Shown: positions 36,170 to 46,529 of the stretch, one piece after another
Position numbering within the stretch: the first letter of the stretch is position 1
Layout: every line of letters starts with the position of its first letter
Source: Blastochloris tepida
Lineage (GTDB): Bacteria > Pseudomonadota > Alphaproteobacteria > Rhizobiales > Xanthobacteraceae
Direction of reading: 5' to 3'
DNA: 64,000 nt
Assembly: GCF_003966715.1 (NCBI RefSeq)
Contig: NZ_AP018907.1
Location: 1,724,001 to 1,788,000 of the forward strand
Notes under the pieces: model-generated
What the model was told of the DNA's origin: nothing
Databases searched by the model: none
What the model saw: only the letters and a program-made list of their open reading frames with translations
Made by a program: the position numbers and the translations under genes

Positions 36170-37128
36170 TGCCCCGGCTGGAGCAATCGGGTTTCGCCGC
36201 GGCGGCCACGCTCGGGCGGCATGCGCTGACGGCGGTGCCCGGCGGCGTTCCGGCCGCGGTCGCGGTCGCCGCCGTCCTGCTCCAATCGATGCTGCTGATC
36301 GGCCTCGCGCGCGGTCTCTTCGGGCTTGCGGTCTATGTCGCCCTGCAGTGCCTAGCCGGCCTCGCGGCCTGGCTGGCTTTTCGCCGCTGGGTCACCTCCG
36401 GCGACGGGCCGCAGGGACGCCTGTTCGCGGCGCTGAGGCTCCAGGTGATCGTGTGGTCGATCCTCGCCGGGCCGTTCGGAGCGCTCGTCCTTCTCGCCTA
36501 CACGCTCGCGCGCAAGGACCCCTCCCTCAAGCTGCCCGGAATGGAAGACTTGGCCGAACCGCCCTCCGCCGAGGAGGACCGCAGCGAGCAGCTCCACAGC
36601 GCCCTGCTCGACAACCGGCTGCGCATCTCCGATGTCCACGGCATCCGGCCGCTCGGCGAAGTCATCGCGCAGGGCACGCAGGCCGAGAAGCTCGCCGCGC
36701 TGAGCATCATCGCCCGCAACTATCGTGCGCCGTTCGCCGCCGTCCTCAAGCGCGCTTTGGCCGATTCCGAGGCGCCGGTGCGCGTGCTGTCGTCGACCGT
36801 GCTGGCCGAACTCAACAGCCGCTTCATGCGCGCCATCGGCCAGCGGCTGGCGGCGGTGGAGCAGGATCCCGGCTCGGCGGCGGCGTGGGTCGAGCTTGCC
36901 GACGCGCGCCTCGACTATGCCGCGAGCGGGCTGCTCGACCTGTCGCGTGCCCAAACGGAAACCGCGGGTGCGGCGGAGGCTTTGTCGCGCGCCGCTGGCA
37001 TCGCACCGAACGACCACGACCTGCACGCGCGTCTCGACGGCGTCCGCCAGCGCCTCGCCCGCTTTCCCGATCTGAGCGCCGCGTCCGAGAACACCGACGG
37101 CCAGCCGGCAACAGGGGGCGGTCGATGA
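36166..37128 (+). CDS. pelE: PelE-like inner-membrane protein
   Basis: This 320-residue protein has two N-terminal transmembrane segments (about residues 32-60 and 80-115). A cytoplasmic helical, TPR-like region follows (LHSALLDNRLRISDVHGIRPLGEVI; later AAWVELADARLDYAASGLLDL). The length matches PelE (about 330). It overlaps both neighbours by ATGA. PelD, PelE and PelG form the inner-membrane synthase complex in Pel systems. The start is ATG 36166 inside the pelD stop. Confidence 0.85.
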   Translation: MMPRLEQSGFAAAATLGRHALTAVPGGVPAAVAVAAVLLQSMLLIGLARGLFGLAVYVALQCLAGLAAWLAFRRWVTSGDGPQGRLFAALRLQVIVWSILAGPFGALVLLAYTLARKDPSLKLPGMEDLAEPPSAEEDRSEQLHSALLDNRLRISDVHGIRPLGEVIAQGTQAEKLAALSIIARNYRAPFAAVLKRALADSEAPVRVLSSTVLAELNSRFMRAIGQRLAAVEQDPGSAAAWVELADARLDYAASGLLDLSRAQTETAGAAEALSRAAGIAPNDHDLHARLDGVRQRLARFPDLSAASENTDGQPATGGGR

Positions 37129-38615
37129 CACAAGCGGCCGATGTCTGCCTGCTCATCGAAGGCGGCTACCCCTATCTGCTGGGAGGCGTCGCCTCATGGA
37201 CAGACGCCTATATTCGCACCTCGCCGCAGCTCAAATTCCATGTCGTCTCGATCATGGTGTCGAGCCAGCCGCGCGTCCCGCGCTTCAAGCTGCCCGAGAA
37301 CGTCACCGGCGTCACCGACGTTCTGCTGGACAAGTGCCGTCCCGGCACCGCGCCCTCGCCCTGGGACTGGCGCCGCGTCGCCGAGCTCAGCCAGGCGGCC
37401 GAGGAGACGCTGGCGACGGGCGACGCCACAGCCTTCGCATCCCTGGTCGACGGCCTGAAGGAGACCGGCTACGGCCAGGAGGCGCTGCTCGATTCCCGCC
37501 CGGCGTGGCGCGCCTTCGAAGCCGCCTATGAGCGGTTCCTGCCGGGCGGCTCGTTCCTCGGCTTCTTCTGGTCGTGGCGGTTTCTGCTTCAGGCCCTGCT
37601 CTCCATTTCCACCGCGCCCGTGGCGAATGCGCGGGTGTTCCACGCTCTGGGGACGGGATTTGCCGGCCTGATGGGCAGCTACGCCAAGGTCGCGAGCGGA
37701 CGGCCGCTCGTCATCACCGAGCACGGCATCTACACCAACGAGCGGCGCATCGACATGGCGACCGCCGACTGGCTGTTCGATTCCGGCAAGGGCGGCTTCG
37801 ATGCGGCGACCCAGGCGCCCGAGCTGCGGCGCGTCTGGCTGCAGGCCTACAATTCGCTGTCGCGGCTCGCCTACGCCAACGCCGACATCATCACCTCGCA
37901 ATACAAGGCGAACCAGCACATCCAGCGCCAGGACGGCGCGCCCGAGGAGAAGCTGCGCATCATCCCGAACGGCATCGATGTCGAACGCCTCGCCGCCATG
38001 GCGCGCGACACCAAGGCACGGCGGCCGACCGTTCTGATGATCGGCCGGATCGTGCCGATCAAGGACACCCGGACATTCCTGATGGCGGTCGCCCAGCTCA
38101 AGGCGATGGTGCCCGATGTGGTGGCCGTGGTGATCGGCCCCGAGGAGGAGGATCCGGCCTACGCATCCGAGTGCCGCCAGCTCGTGACCCAGCTCGATAT
38201 CGAAGCGAACGTGCGCTTCCTCGGCCGCGTTCCCGATGTCTTCGAATACCTGCTCGCCGCCGACGTGATCGTGCTGACCAGCATCAGCGAGGCGCAGCCG
38301 ATCGTCATTCTCGAAGCGGGCGCCATCGGCGTGCCGGTGGTGTCGACCGATGTCGGATCCTGCCGCGAGGTGATCGAGGGCTTCGACGAGGATCCGGTCA
38401 AGGGAGCCGGCGGCATCGTCGTCGACCCCTGCGATCCCACCGCCACGGCGAAGGCGCTGGCGACGATCCTGCGCGATGCCGAGATGCGCCAGAGCATGGG
38501 CGACGTGATGCGGCGCCGCATGTCCTGCTACTACCACCGCAACCGGGTCCGCGGGCTTTACGAAGGGCTCTATGACGAGCTGAACGCCGCAAGCGAACAA
38601 GGGCGGCCGCAATGA
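37125..38615 (+). CDS. pelF: PelF glycosyltransferase (GT4)
   Basis: This 496-residue cytoplasmic GT-B glycosyltransferase polymerises the Pel backbone from a UDP-hexosamine. The diagnostic N-terminus LLIEGGYPYLLGGVASW (residues 8-24) and ITEHGIYTNER are typical of PelF. The C-terminal Rossmann half has IIPNGIDVERL and the donor-binding E-x7-E type segment around SEAQPIVILEAGA. The start at 37125 overlaps the pelE stop; the frame is open further upstream but that part is shadow sequence. Confidence 0.95.
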   Translation: MTQAADVCLLIEGGYPYLLGGVASWTDAYIRTSPQLKFHVVSIMVSSQPRVPRFKLPENVTGVTDVLLDKCRPGTAPSPWDWRRVAELSQAAEETLATGDATAFASLVDGLKETGYGQEALLDSRPAWRAFEAAYERFLPGGSFLGFFWSWRFLLQALLSISTAPVANARVFHALGTGFAGLMGSYAKVASGRPLVITEHGIYTNERRIDMATADWLFDSGKGGFDAATQAPELRRVWLQAYNSLSRLAYANADIITSQYKANQHIQRQDGAPEEKLRIIPNGIDVERLAAMARDTKARRPTVLMIGRIVPIKDTRTFLMAVAQLKAMVPDVVAVVIGPEEEDPAYASECRQLVTQLDIEANVRFLGRVPDVFEYLLAADVIVLTSISEAQPIVILEAGAIGVPVVSTDVGSCREVIEGFDEDPVKGAGGIVVDPCDPTATAKALATILRDAEMRQSMGDVMRRRMSCYYHRNRVRGLYEGLYDELNAASEQGRPQ

Positions 38616-39991
38616 CGAGCATCAATGAAACGCTCGAGGCGATGACGCGCCGGCCGATGCTGACCAGCATCGCCCTCGCCTATCTCTACAGCGCGCTCAT
38701 CGTCGCCGGACCCTGGATCTTCACGGTTCTCGGGCTGGTCGGCCTGTCGATGGCCCCTTGCGGATCGTTCTGCGACCAGCTCCCGGTGTTCCGCTCGATC
38801 GTCATCTACAATTCCGCCTTCGCGCTCATCGTCACCAGCCCGCTCGCCTTTCTCTGCGGGCGCTACGTGTCCGGCAATCTGTTCGAGGGGCGGCATGACA
38901 CCATCATGTACGCCCTGGCCTTCGGCCTCCTGGTTTTCGGCGCGGTCGTCATCGTGCTGGCGGTGCCGTTCTATCTGTTCGCGACCACGCTCCAGCCCTC
39001 CGAGAAGATCGCCGCCATCCAGAATGTCGCGCTGATCGGCGCGTCGTGGCTGCTGGTGCCGTTCTGCAGCGTGCTGCGGGCCCACAACACCGTGCTCGTC
39101 GCTTTCGGCGTCAGCAGCGTCGCGATGTTCCTCGGCAGCGGCCTGCTGCACGATCCCTCGGTGACGTCGCTGCTGTCGACGCTCAATGCAGGCTTTGCGA
39201 TCACCGACGCGATCATGCTGGTCGGGCTGGTGCGCCGGCTCGGCCCGAGCATCGTGCCCGACGAGGGGCTGTTCGCATTCCTGCGCCGGGCGTGGGAGAT
39301 TCCCGCGGCGGGGCTGGCGTTCGCGCTCGGCCTGTGGATCGACAAGATCATCATGTGGCACGCCGCACCGGACGACAATCTCGTCGTCGCCGGCGTGCTG
39401 CGCACCATGCCGAGCTACGATACCGCGATGTTCTGGGCGCAGATGTCGGCGATCCCGGTCATCTCGGTGTTCTTCGTCCACGTCGAGACGCGCTTCTCCT
39501 CCTCGGTCGAGCGCGCGCATGAGCGGTTGCGGAACCATGCGAGCCTGCGCGAGATCAAGCTCCGGATCAACGACGTGAGGACGGCGGCGCTCTCCGGCAT
39601 CGTGACGATGTTCTCGGGGCTGGTGATCGTCGGCATCCTCGTCATTCTGTCGTCGTTCGTCTTCATGAACGAGCTCGGGCTCCGGCCGAGCTACATGGGC
39701 GCACTGCGAACGGCGGTGATCGCCACCACGTTCTACACCAGCGCGATGTTCTGCTTCTATTTCCTGATGCACTTCGACCTGAGGCGGCAGGCGTTGGTGG
39801 TCGTCGTCACCTATGCGCTCCTGAACGCCAGCCTGACCCTCGCCTTCGTCGGGGCCGGCGAGGATTTTTACGGTTACGGCAACCTCCTCGCCTCGGCGAT
39901 CGGCTTTCTCTTCAGTTTTGCCGTTGTGCTGCGTGAGCTTTCGTGGCTGCCATTCCATGTCTTCATCACCAACAACGCGTCTATTCGGTGA
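38612..39991 (+). CDS. pelG: PelG polysaccharide flippase-like membrane protein
   Basis: The 459-residue polytopic protein has about 12 predicted transmembrane helices and belongs to the PelG/MOP flippase-like family (LAYLYSALIVAGPWIFTVLGL, AGLAFALGLWIDKIIMWHA). It would move the growing chain across the inner membrane together with PelD and PelE. Length matches PelG (about 456). ATGA overlap with pelF; the operon then pauses for 143 bp. Confidence 0.94.
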   Translation: MTSINETLEAMTRRPMLTSIALAYLYSALIVAGPWIFTVLGLVGLSMAPCGSFCDQLPVFRSIVIYNSAFALIVTSPLAFLCGRYVSGNLFEGRHDTIMYALAFGLLVFGAVVIVLAVPFYLFATTLQPSEKIAAIQNVALIGASWLLVPFCSVLRAHNTVLVAFGVSSVAMFLGSGLLHDPSVTSLLSTLNAGFAITDAIMLVGLVRRLGPSIVPDEGLFAFLRRAWEIPAAGLAFALGLWIDKIIMWHAAPDDNLVVAGVLRTMPSYDTAMFWAQMSAIPVISVFFVHVETRFSSSVERAHERLRNHASLREIKLRINDVRTAALSGIVTMFSGLVIVGILVILSSFVFMNELGLRPSYMGALRTAVIATTFYTSAMFCFYFLMHFDLRRQALVVVVTYALLNASLTLAFVGAGEDFYGYGNLLASAIGFLFSFAVVLRELSWLPFHVFITNNASIR

Positions 39992-40062
39992 TTGGACTTA
40001 ACCATGATGCGGCAATTCTTTGCATCCGGATACGCCAGGGGCTCACCTTTAGGTCGTTATTC

Positions 40063-40068
40063 TATAAT
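40063..40068 (+). promoter_or_regulatory. possible -10 box upstream of the dehydratase gene
   Basis: TATAAT occurs in an AT-rich patch 66 bp before the start at 40135. There is no good -35 box, so this is weak. Confidence 0.25.
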
Positions 40069-40134
40069 ATTTCTCCACCGAGGGTGCTTGCGGCCAGTTC
40101 GGCGTAAGCTTCAACACTGATCGGATAGGCAAAC

Positions 40135-41121
40135 ATGTTGAACGGTAAGAAGGTCGTTGTGACCGGTGCGGGCGGCTTCATCGGCAGCCACCTCGTCGAA
40201 GCTCTTGTCGCCGCGGGCGCGAACGTGACCGCCATGGTCCGCTACAACTCGTCGTCCTCGATCGGCAATCTCGCATTCCTGCCGCCGGACATGCGGCGCT
40301 CGGTGCGGATCGCCAGCGGCAATGTCGAGGACAGCGATTTCGTGTTCGGCGTGGCGAAGGGGCAGGACGTCATCTTCCACCTCGCGGCGCTGATCGCGAT
40401 TCCCTATTCCTACGAGGCGCCGCGCAGCTATGTCCGCGCCAATGTCGAGGGCACGCTGAACGTGCTCGAGGCGGTGCGCCGGTTCGATATCCCGCGCATG
40501 GTCCACACCAGCACGTCGGAGGTCTACGGCACCGCGCTCTATGCGCCGATCGACGAGAAGCATCCGCTGCAGGGCCAATCGCCCTACTCCGCCACCAAGA
40601 TCGGCGCCGACAAGCTGGCCGAGAGCTATTTCCGCTCGTTTGAGACGCCGGTGGTCACCGTGCGGCCGTTCAACACGTTCGGCCCGCGCCAGAGCGCGCG
40701 CGCGTTCATCCCGACCATCATCTCGCAGGCCCTGGCGCGCGACGAGATCCATCTCGGCTCGCTGACGCCCGAGCGGGACATGACGTTCGTGACCGACACC
40801 GTCGCGGGCTTCCTGGCCGCGGCGACGGCGCCCGGCGTTCCCGGCATGACCCTCAATCTCGGGACCGGCGTCACACACTCGGTCGGCTGGTTCGCCAAGC
40901 GCATTCTCGAACTTATGAAGCTGGACAAACCGATCGTTCAGGACGAAGACCGTCTGCGTCCGGCGCTCAGCGAGGTCATGAAGCTCGTCTCGGACAATTC
41001 GCTGGCCAAGACGGCCATGGGCTGGACGCCGACCGTGTCGATCGACGACGGACTGCTGCGGACCATCGAGTTCGTGACGGAAAACCTGGGGCGGTACGAC
41101 ACGAGCGCGTACGTGCGTTGA
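40135..41121 (+). CDS. LegB-like NDP-sugar 4,6-dehydratase (extended SDR)
   Basis: The 328-residue SDR has the motif VTGAGGFIGSH at residues 7-17 and characteristic segments of the LegB/NDP-HexNAc 4,6-dehydratase group: FHLAALIAIPYSYEAP, HTSTSEVYGTA, PYSATKIGADKLAESY (catalytic Tyr and Lys) and RPFNTFGPRQSARA. These enzymes convert an NDP-hexosamine to its 4-keto-6-deoxy form. With the nucleotidyltransferase (33304) and the RMD-like reductase (34146) it could make a 6-deoxy amino sugar. It lies between pelG and a TPR gene on the same strand. Confidence 0.85.
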   Translation: MLNGKKVVVTGAGGFIGSHLVEALVAAGANVTAMVRYNSSSSIGNLAFLPPDMRRSVRIASGNVEDSDFVFGVAKGQDVIFHLAALIAIPYSYEAPRSYVRANVEGTLNVLEAVRRFDIPRMVHTSTSEVYGTALYAPIDEKHPLQGQSPYSATKIGADKLAESYFRSFETPVVTVRPFNTFGPRQSARAFIPTIISQALARDEIHLGSLTPERDMTFVTDTVAGFLAAATAPGVPGMTLNLGTGVTHSVGWFAKRILELMKLDKPIVQDEDRLRPALSEVMKLVSDNSLAKTAMGWTPTVSIDDGLLRTIEFVTENLGRYDTSAYVR

Positions 41122-41233
41122 TCATCGGCCGGGGTCGTCCCGGCCCCGACCGGCCACACCGCAAGGCGGTCGACCGGCAGAGCAGAGCGGTGGAGGCGGC
41201 GACGTCTCGCATTCGGAAATCGAGGGCGCACTC

Positions 41234-42613
41234 ATGAAGGCATCCGTCGCGTTCGGTGTTCTCGTTTTCACGTTGCTGGGCATCGCCGTCGCGACCCTGT
41301 CGCCGCGCGGCGACGAGCGCATCGCGATTCTGCTCGACAAGCACCGGTTCAGCGAGGCAGCCGCGGCGCTTGAGAAGAAGATCAAGGCCGATCCCGGCGA
41401 TCAGGCGGCGCAGCGGGCGCTGGCCCAGGCCTATGCCGGCCTGGGCAAGTACGACCATGCCGCGTCCCTGTTCGACAAATACCTCGCCGACCACCCGGAC
41501 GACGTCGCCGCCCGCGAGATGCTGGCCGAGGTGCTGCGGAAGCTCGGGGCGAGCGAGCGCCATATTGCCGAGCTTTCGCGCGTGGTCGCGGCGCAGCCGA
41601 CCGGAGCGCGCGTCGGCGCCCTCGCCGATGCCTATCGCGACGCCGGCCGGTCGCAGGACGAACTGGCTCTCCTGCGGGCTCATTCGGAGCCGGATTTTCT
41701 CAGTCTCACCCACGCCGCGCGACTCGGGCAGCTCCTGGCGGACGGCAACGAACTCGAGGCCGCCCGGCAGCTTCTCGAGCGCATCGATGCACGGGCGCCG
41801 CTGGCCCTGAGCGAACCGCGTCTGGTGCTGCTCGATGTGCTTGTTCGGCTGGGCCGCACCGACGAGGCGGCGACGAAGGCGGCGGCCTGGCTGCAATCCT
41901 GGAAGACGCCCTATCTCGCGACCGGGGTTCTGACCCGGCTCGCCCGCTCCCAGACCCGGACGAAGGCCTACGAGGTGGCGCGGCTCTGCGCCAATGCGCT
42001 GCCGGACAACGTGTTCGACATTGCCGGCCAGCTCACGGCGGACGGCTACGGCGACGTGTCCCGCGAGATGCTGATCCAGTGGTCGGAAACCCACCCCAAC
42101 CCGCGCGGCCCGCAACTGAAGACCTTCATGTTCGCGGCAAGCCAGATCGGCGACGCGGCGCTGCCCTTCCGGATGTTCACGCGGCTGGTGAACATGGGCA
42201 AGGATCCGGCCGCCGAGGCGCAGATGGCGGAGGAGATCGCCGCGGTGTTCGGCATGACGGCGCTTGAGCCGCTGCGGCCGATGCTGTCGTTCGACGCGCT
42301 GCTGGCCCGCCCGCTGTTCGCCGCCGAGCTCATGGTCTACGAGCAGAGCCTCGAGCTGGCCCGCTGGTATCTCGCCCAGGCCGATCCGTCGCAGCTCGAT
42401 TCGGACGGGCTGACCACTTGGCTCACGCTGTCGCAGCGTCTGGAGCCGCGCGCCACCACGTTCGAACGCATGGTCAAGCTGTGGCGGGCCGGCACCCTGC
42501 CCGTCGAGCTGCTGCGCCCGCTGGCAAACGAGGCGCTGAGCCTGGGCGACTACCGCACCCACGATCTGGTGCTGCATTCCATGAGCCGCCTGGAATCGAC
42601 GCAGGAACACTGA
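41234..42613 (+). CDS. TPR-repeat protein, possibly a barrel-less PelB equivalent
   Basis: This 459-residue protein has an N-terminal membrane anchor (VAFGVLVFTLLGIAVATLS, residues 5-23). A helical repeat array follows, with TPR-like units (HRFSEAAAALEKKIKADPGDQAAQRALAQAY split at about 37-67, then GKYDHAASLFDKYLADHPDD at about 71-90) extending to the end. PelB in P. aeruginosa has a membrane anchor, many TPRs and a C-terminal 16-strand barrel. Here no beta-barrel follows. Its position at the end of the pel region suggests a periplasmic scaffold; PelB relatedness is inference. Confidence 0.7.
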   Translation: MKASVAFGVLVFTLLGIAVATLSPRGDERIAILLDKHRFSEAAAALEKKIKADPGDQAAQRALAQAYAGLGKYDHAASLFDKYLADHPDDVAAREMLAEVLRKLGASERHIAELSRVVAAQPTGARVGALADAYRDAGRSQDELALLRAHSEPDFLSLTHAARLGQLLADGNELEAARQLLERIDARAPLALSEPRLVLLDVLVRLGRTDEAATKAAAWLQSWKTPYLATGVLTRLARSQTRTKAYEVARLCANALPDNVFDIAGQLTADGYGDVSREMLIQWSETHPNPRGPQLKTFMFAASQIGDAALPFRMFTRLVNMGKDPAAEAQMAEEIAAVFGMTALEPLRPMLSFDALLARPLFAAELMVYEQSLELARWYLAQADPSQLDSDGLTTWLTLSQRLEPRATTFERMVKLWRAGTLPVELLRPLANEALSLGDYRTHDLVLHSMSRLESTQEH

Positions 42614-42646
42614 TCGCCGCCGCCCCGAGTGTTGGGGCCGGTCTGG

Positions 42647-43846
42647 TCAGTTTCGCTCGATCACCGTGGCGATGCCCTGGCCGACGCCGATGCACATCGC
42701 CACCAGCGCAAATCGGCCGCCGCTCAAGGCGAGCTGGCGCGCCGCAGTCAGCATCAGCCGCGCGCCGGTGGCGCCGAGCGGATGGCCGAGCGCGATGGCG
42801 CCGCCATTGGGATTGAGCCGGGAATCCGCCGCATCGAGCCCCATCATTTGGCAGCAGCCCAACACCTGGACGGCGAACGCCTCGTTGATCTCGATGACGT
42901 CCATGTCGGCCAGCGTCAGCCCGGCGCGGGCCAGCGCCTTGGCGGCGGCCGGTGCCGGGCCGATGCCCATGATGCGCGGCGGCACGCCGGCCACCGCCGC
43001 GGCGCGGATGGTGGCGAGTGGCGCGGCACCTGATCGCTCGCCCAGCATGCGCGATCCGATCACCAGCGCTGCGGCGCCGTCATTGATGCCCGACGCATTG
43101 CCCGCCGTGACGGTGCCGCCCTCAGCCAGCGGCCTGAGCTTGGCAAGCTGCTCCAGCGTGGCGTCGGGACGCGGGTGCTCGTCCTCCGCCACCGTGACGG
43201 CCGCGCCCTTGCGCCCCGGCACCGTCACCGGCGCGATCTCACCGGCGAAGAAGCCTTCGCGCCGGGCCCGCTCCACCCGCTGCTGCGACACCAGCGCAAA
43301 GCGGTCGGCCGCGTCGCGGCCGATGCCGAGTTCGCGCGCCACATTGTCGGCGGTCTCGGGCATGGCGTCGTTGCCGTGCGCCGCCACCAATCGCGGATTG
43401 GCGAAGCGGGCGCCGATGGTGGTGTCGAACACCGCGACCTCGCGGCCGAACGGTGCCGCCGACTTCGCCATCACGAACGGGGCGCGGGTCATCGATTCGA
43501 CGCCGCCGGCGACGATCAGATCGGCCTCGCCCAAAGTGACGGCGCGCGCGGCGTCCGCCACCGCGTTGAGACCGCTGCCGCAGAGCCGGTTGACGGTGGC
43601 GCCGGCCACCTCGACCGGCAGGCCGGCGAGCAGCGCGGCGTGGCGGCCGATGTTGCGGCCGTCCTCGCCGGCCTGGCAGGCGCAGCCGAGGATGACGTCC
43701 TCGACCTGATCCGGGGTGAACGGCACGCCGGCCAGCGCGGCACGGATGATTTGGGCGGCCATGTCGTCCGGCCTCAGGGGGGCGAGCGCACCGCCGTGGC
43801 GGGCGAACGGCGTGCGCACGCCGCCATAGATGCAGGCGTCGAGCAC
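42647..43846 (-). CDS. acetyl-CoA acyltransferase (thiolase)
   Basis: The 399-residue thiolase cleaves 3-ketoacyl-CoA with CoA. Visible are the acyl-enzyme Cys in VNRLCGSGLNAV (about residue 90), the EINEAF motif, GGAIALGHPLGATGARL (catalytic His) and the C-terminal CIGVGQG Cys. It resembles the PcaF/beta-ketoadipyl-CoA thiolase group. It begins with GTG 3 bases after the badA stop, so the two are cotranscribed and it likely works in aromatic-acid beta-oxidation. Confidence 0.93.
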   Translation of the reverse strand: MLDACIYGGVRTPFARHGGALAPLRPDDMAAQIIRAALAGVPFTPDQVEDVILGCACQAGEDGRNIGRHAALLAGLPVEVAGATVNRLCGSGLNAVADAARAVTLGEADLIVAGGVESMTRAPFVMAKSAAPFGREVAVFDTTIGARFANPRLVAAHGNDAMPETADNVARELGIGRDAADRFALVSQQRVERARREGFFAGEIAPVTVPGRKGAAVTVAEDEHPRPDATLEQLAKLRPLAEGGTVTAGNASGINDGAAALVIGSRMLGERSGAAPLATIRAAAVAGVPPRIMGIGPAPAAAKALARAGLTLADMDVIEINEAFAVQVLGCCQMMGLDAADSRLNPNGGAIALGHPLGATGARLMLTAARQLALSGGRFALVAMCIGVGQGIATVIERN

Positions 43847-43849
43847 GGC

Positions 43850-45442
<1,593 letters not shown>

Positions 45443-45776
45443 GGCCTTCCCCCCCCCTCGTCGCTTTTCGCGCCACCCGCTTTTTTTCCACCCCTGGCGG
45501 AACGGAGGCTTCGCGCATGCACGGCGTTCGTACGATCGAGACGTTCGTCGCACGCGCTTTGCGAGACGCATTCTGGTACTTTTTTGCTGATTTTCACGGC
45601 GGGCCGCCGCGCTGTCAAGCCGACCTGCGTCTGCCCATGGCCATGGACGGCATCATGCGGCTTGCGGCGAGCCTTTGGAGATCGGCGAAACCGGACTTGC
45701 CGACACGTCTCGTTCGAAGCAGGTCTTCCGCGAACGGACTTCGAGACCCCGGCCCGTACGGCCGCCGGAGGCCACG
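45443..45776. other. intergenic region between badR and badA
   Basis: A 334-bp region containing the presumed badA promoter on the minus strand. Near 45565-45600 there is a T-rich run (CTTTTTTGCTGATTTTC). No dyad matching the BadR-like sites was found and no gene is supported. Confidence 0.4.
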
Positions 45777-46316
45777 TCACATCAGCCGCTGCAGCAGCGC
45801 CACCAGCATCTCGCGGCCGCCGGGACCAAGCTTCTGGGCGAGCTCGCGCTCCTGCTCGTCCTGCATCGCGCGGGCGCGGGCCAGCAGAGCGCTGCCGGAC
45901 TTGGTCAGCACCAGCGCGTGCGAGCGGCGGTCGGTGGCGGACGGCAGGCGCTCGGCCAGCCCGCGCCGCTCAAGCTCGTCGAGCATGTTGACGAAGTTCG
46001 GACGCTGGATGCCGAGCGCGGCGGCAATCTCGGCCTGCTTGCGTCCGGGATTGTTGCCGATCACCAGCAGCACCGAATATTGCGCCGGGGTGAGATCGAG
46101 CGTCGCGAAGCGGGCGATGAAATCCTCGAACACCGCCAACTGTGCGCGCCGCAGCGCGTAGCCCACCACCGCGTTCAGGCCGGACAGATCGAGCGCATCC
46201 GGACCGGCGTTCGCCTCCTCGGCCTCATCGGCCGTCGCGCTGCGGGCCGTGCCGCGTCCGCGCCGCGTTCCCTCCGTTGAGGAGGCCACGTCACGATTGC
46301 TCTTTCTCACACCCAT
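45777..46316 (-). CDS. badR: MarR-family regulator, BadR-like
   Basis: This 179-residue MarR protein has a winged helix-turn-helix (LTPAQYSVLLVIGNNPGRKQ, AEIAAALGIQRPNFVNMLDEL, residues about 85-130) and the wing ERLPSATDRRSHALVLTKSG. A 50-residue basic and acidic N-terminal extension precedes it. In R. palustris, BadR controls benzoyl-CoA reductase genes in response to a ring-reduction intermediate. The location beside badA supports the name. It is divergent from the ABC transporter operon, with a TTGTTAT/ATAACAA dyad between them. Confidence 0.8.
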   Translation of the reverse strand: MGVRKSNRDVASSTEGTRRGRGTARSATADEAEEANAGPDALDLSGLNAVVGYALRRAQLAVFEDFIARFATLDLTPAQYSVLLVIGNNPGRKQAEIAAALGIQRPNFVNMLDELERRGLAERLPSATDRRSHALVLTKSGSALLARARAMQDEQERELAQKLGPGGREMLVALLQRLM

Positions 46317-46383
46317 TTTCCGCCCCGGAGGCCGTGATCCGTTCACATTGCCGGCCACGTCACGCCTTGCTCTTATAGTCGAT

Positions 46384-46410
46384 AATTGTTATGTCATATA
46401 CCAATAACAA
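46384..46410. promoter_or_regulatory. candidate MarR/BadR operator, badR-liv divergent promoter
   Basis: TTGTTAT-N11-ATAACAA dyad preceded by AA and overlapping a TATA-like step, 68 bp upstream of badR. The arm AATTGTTAT is shared with a perfect palindrome at 58813. Confidence 0.45.
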
Positions 46411-46529
46411 GCTCGCCGGAAGGGACTGCCGCAATGCCTGCGGACGTCCCCTGGATCAAAACGAATCCAGCCGCTGCGCTCGCGCGCGGCGAACCGAGCG
46501 AGGGGGGAAACCACGGGAGACCACGGGCG

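Noticed and set aside
35940-37124. Upstream extension of pelF by 395 codons
   Set aside because: The extension overlaps pelD and pelE completely and is Arg/Ala/Pro-rich. PelF similarity starts at the ATG at 37125, which overlaps the pelE stop.
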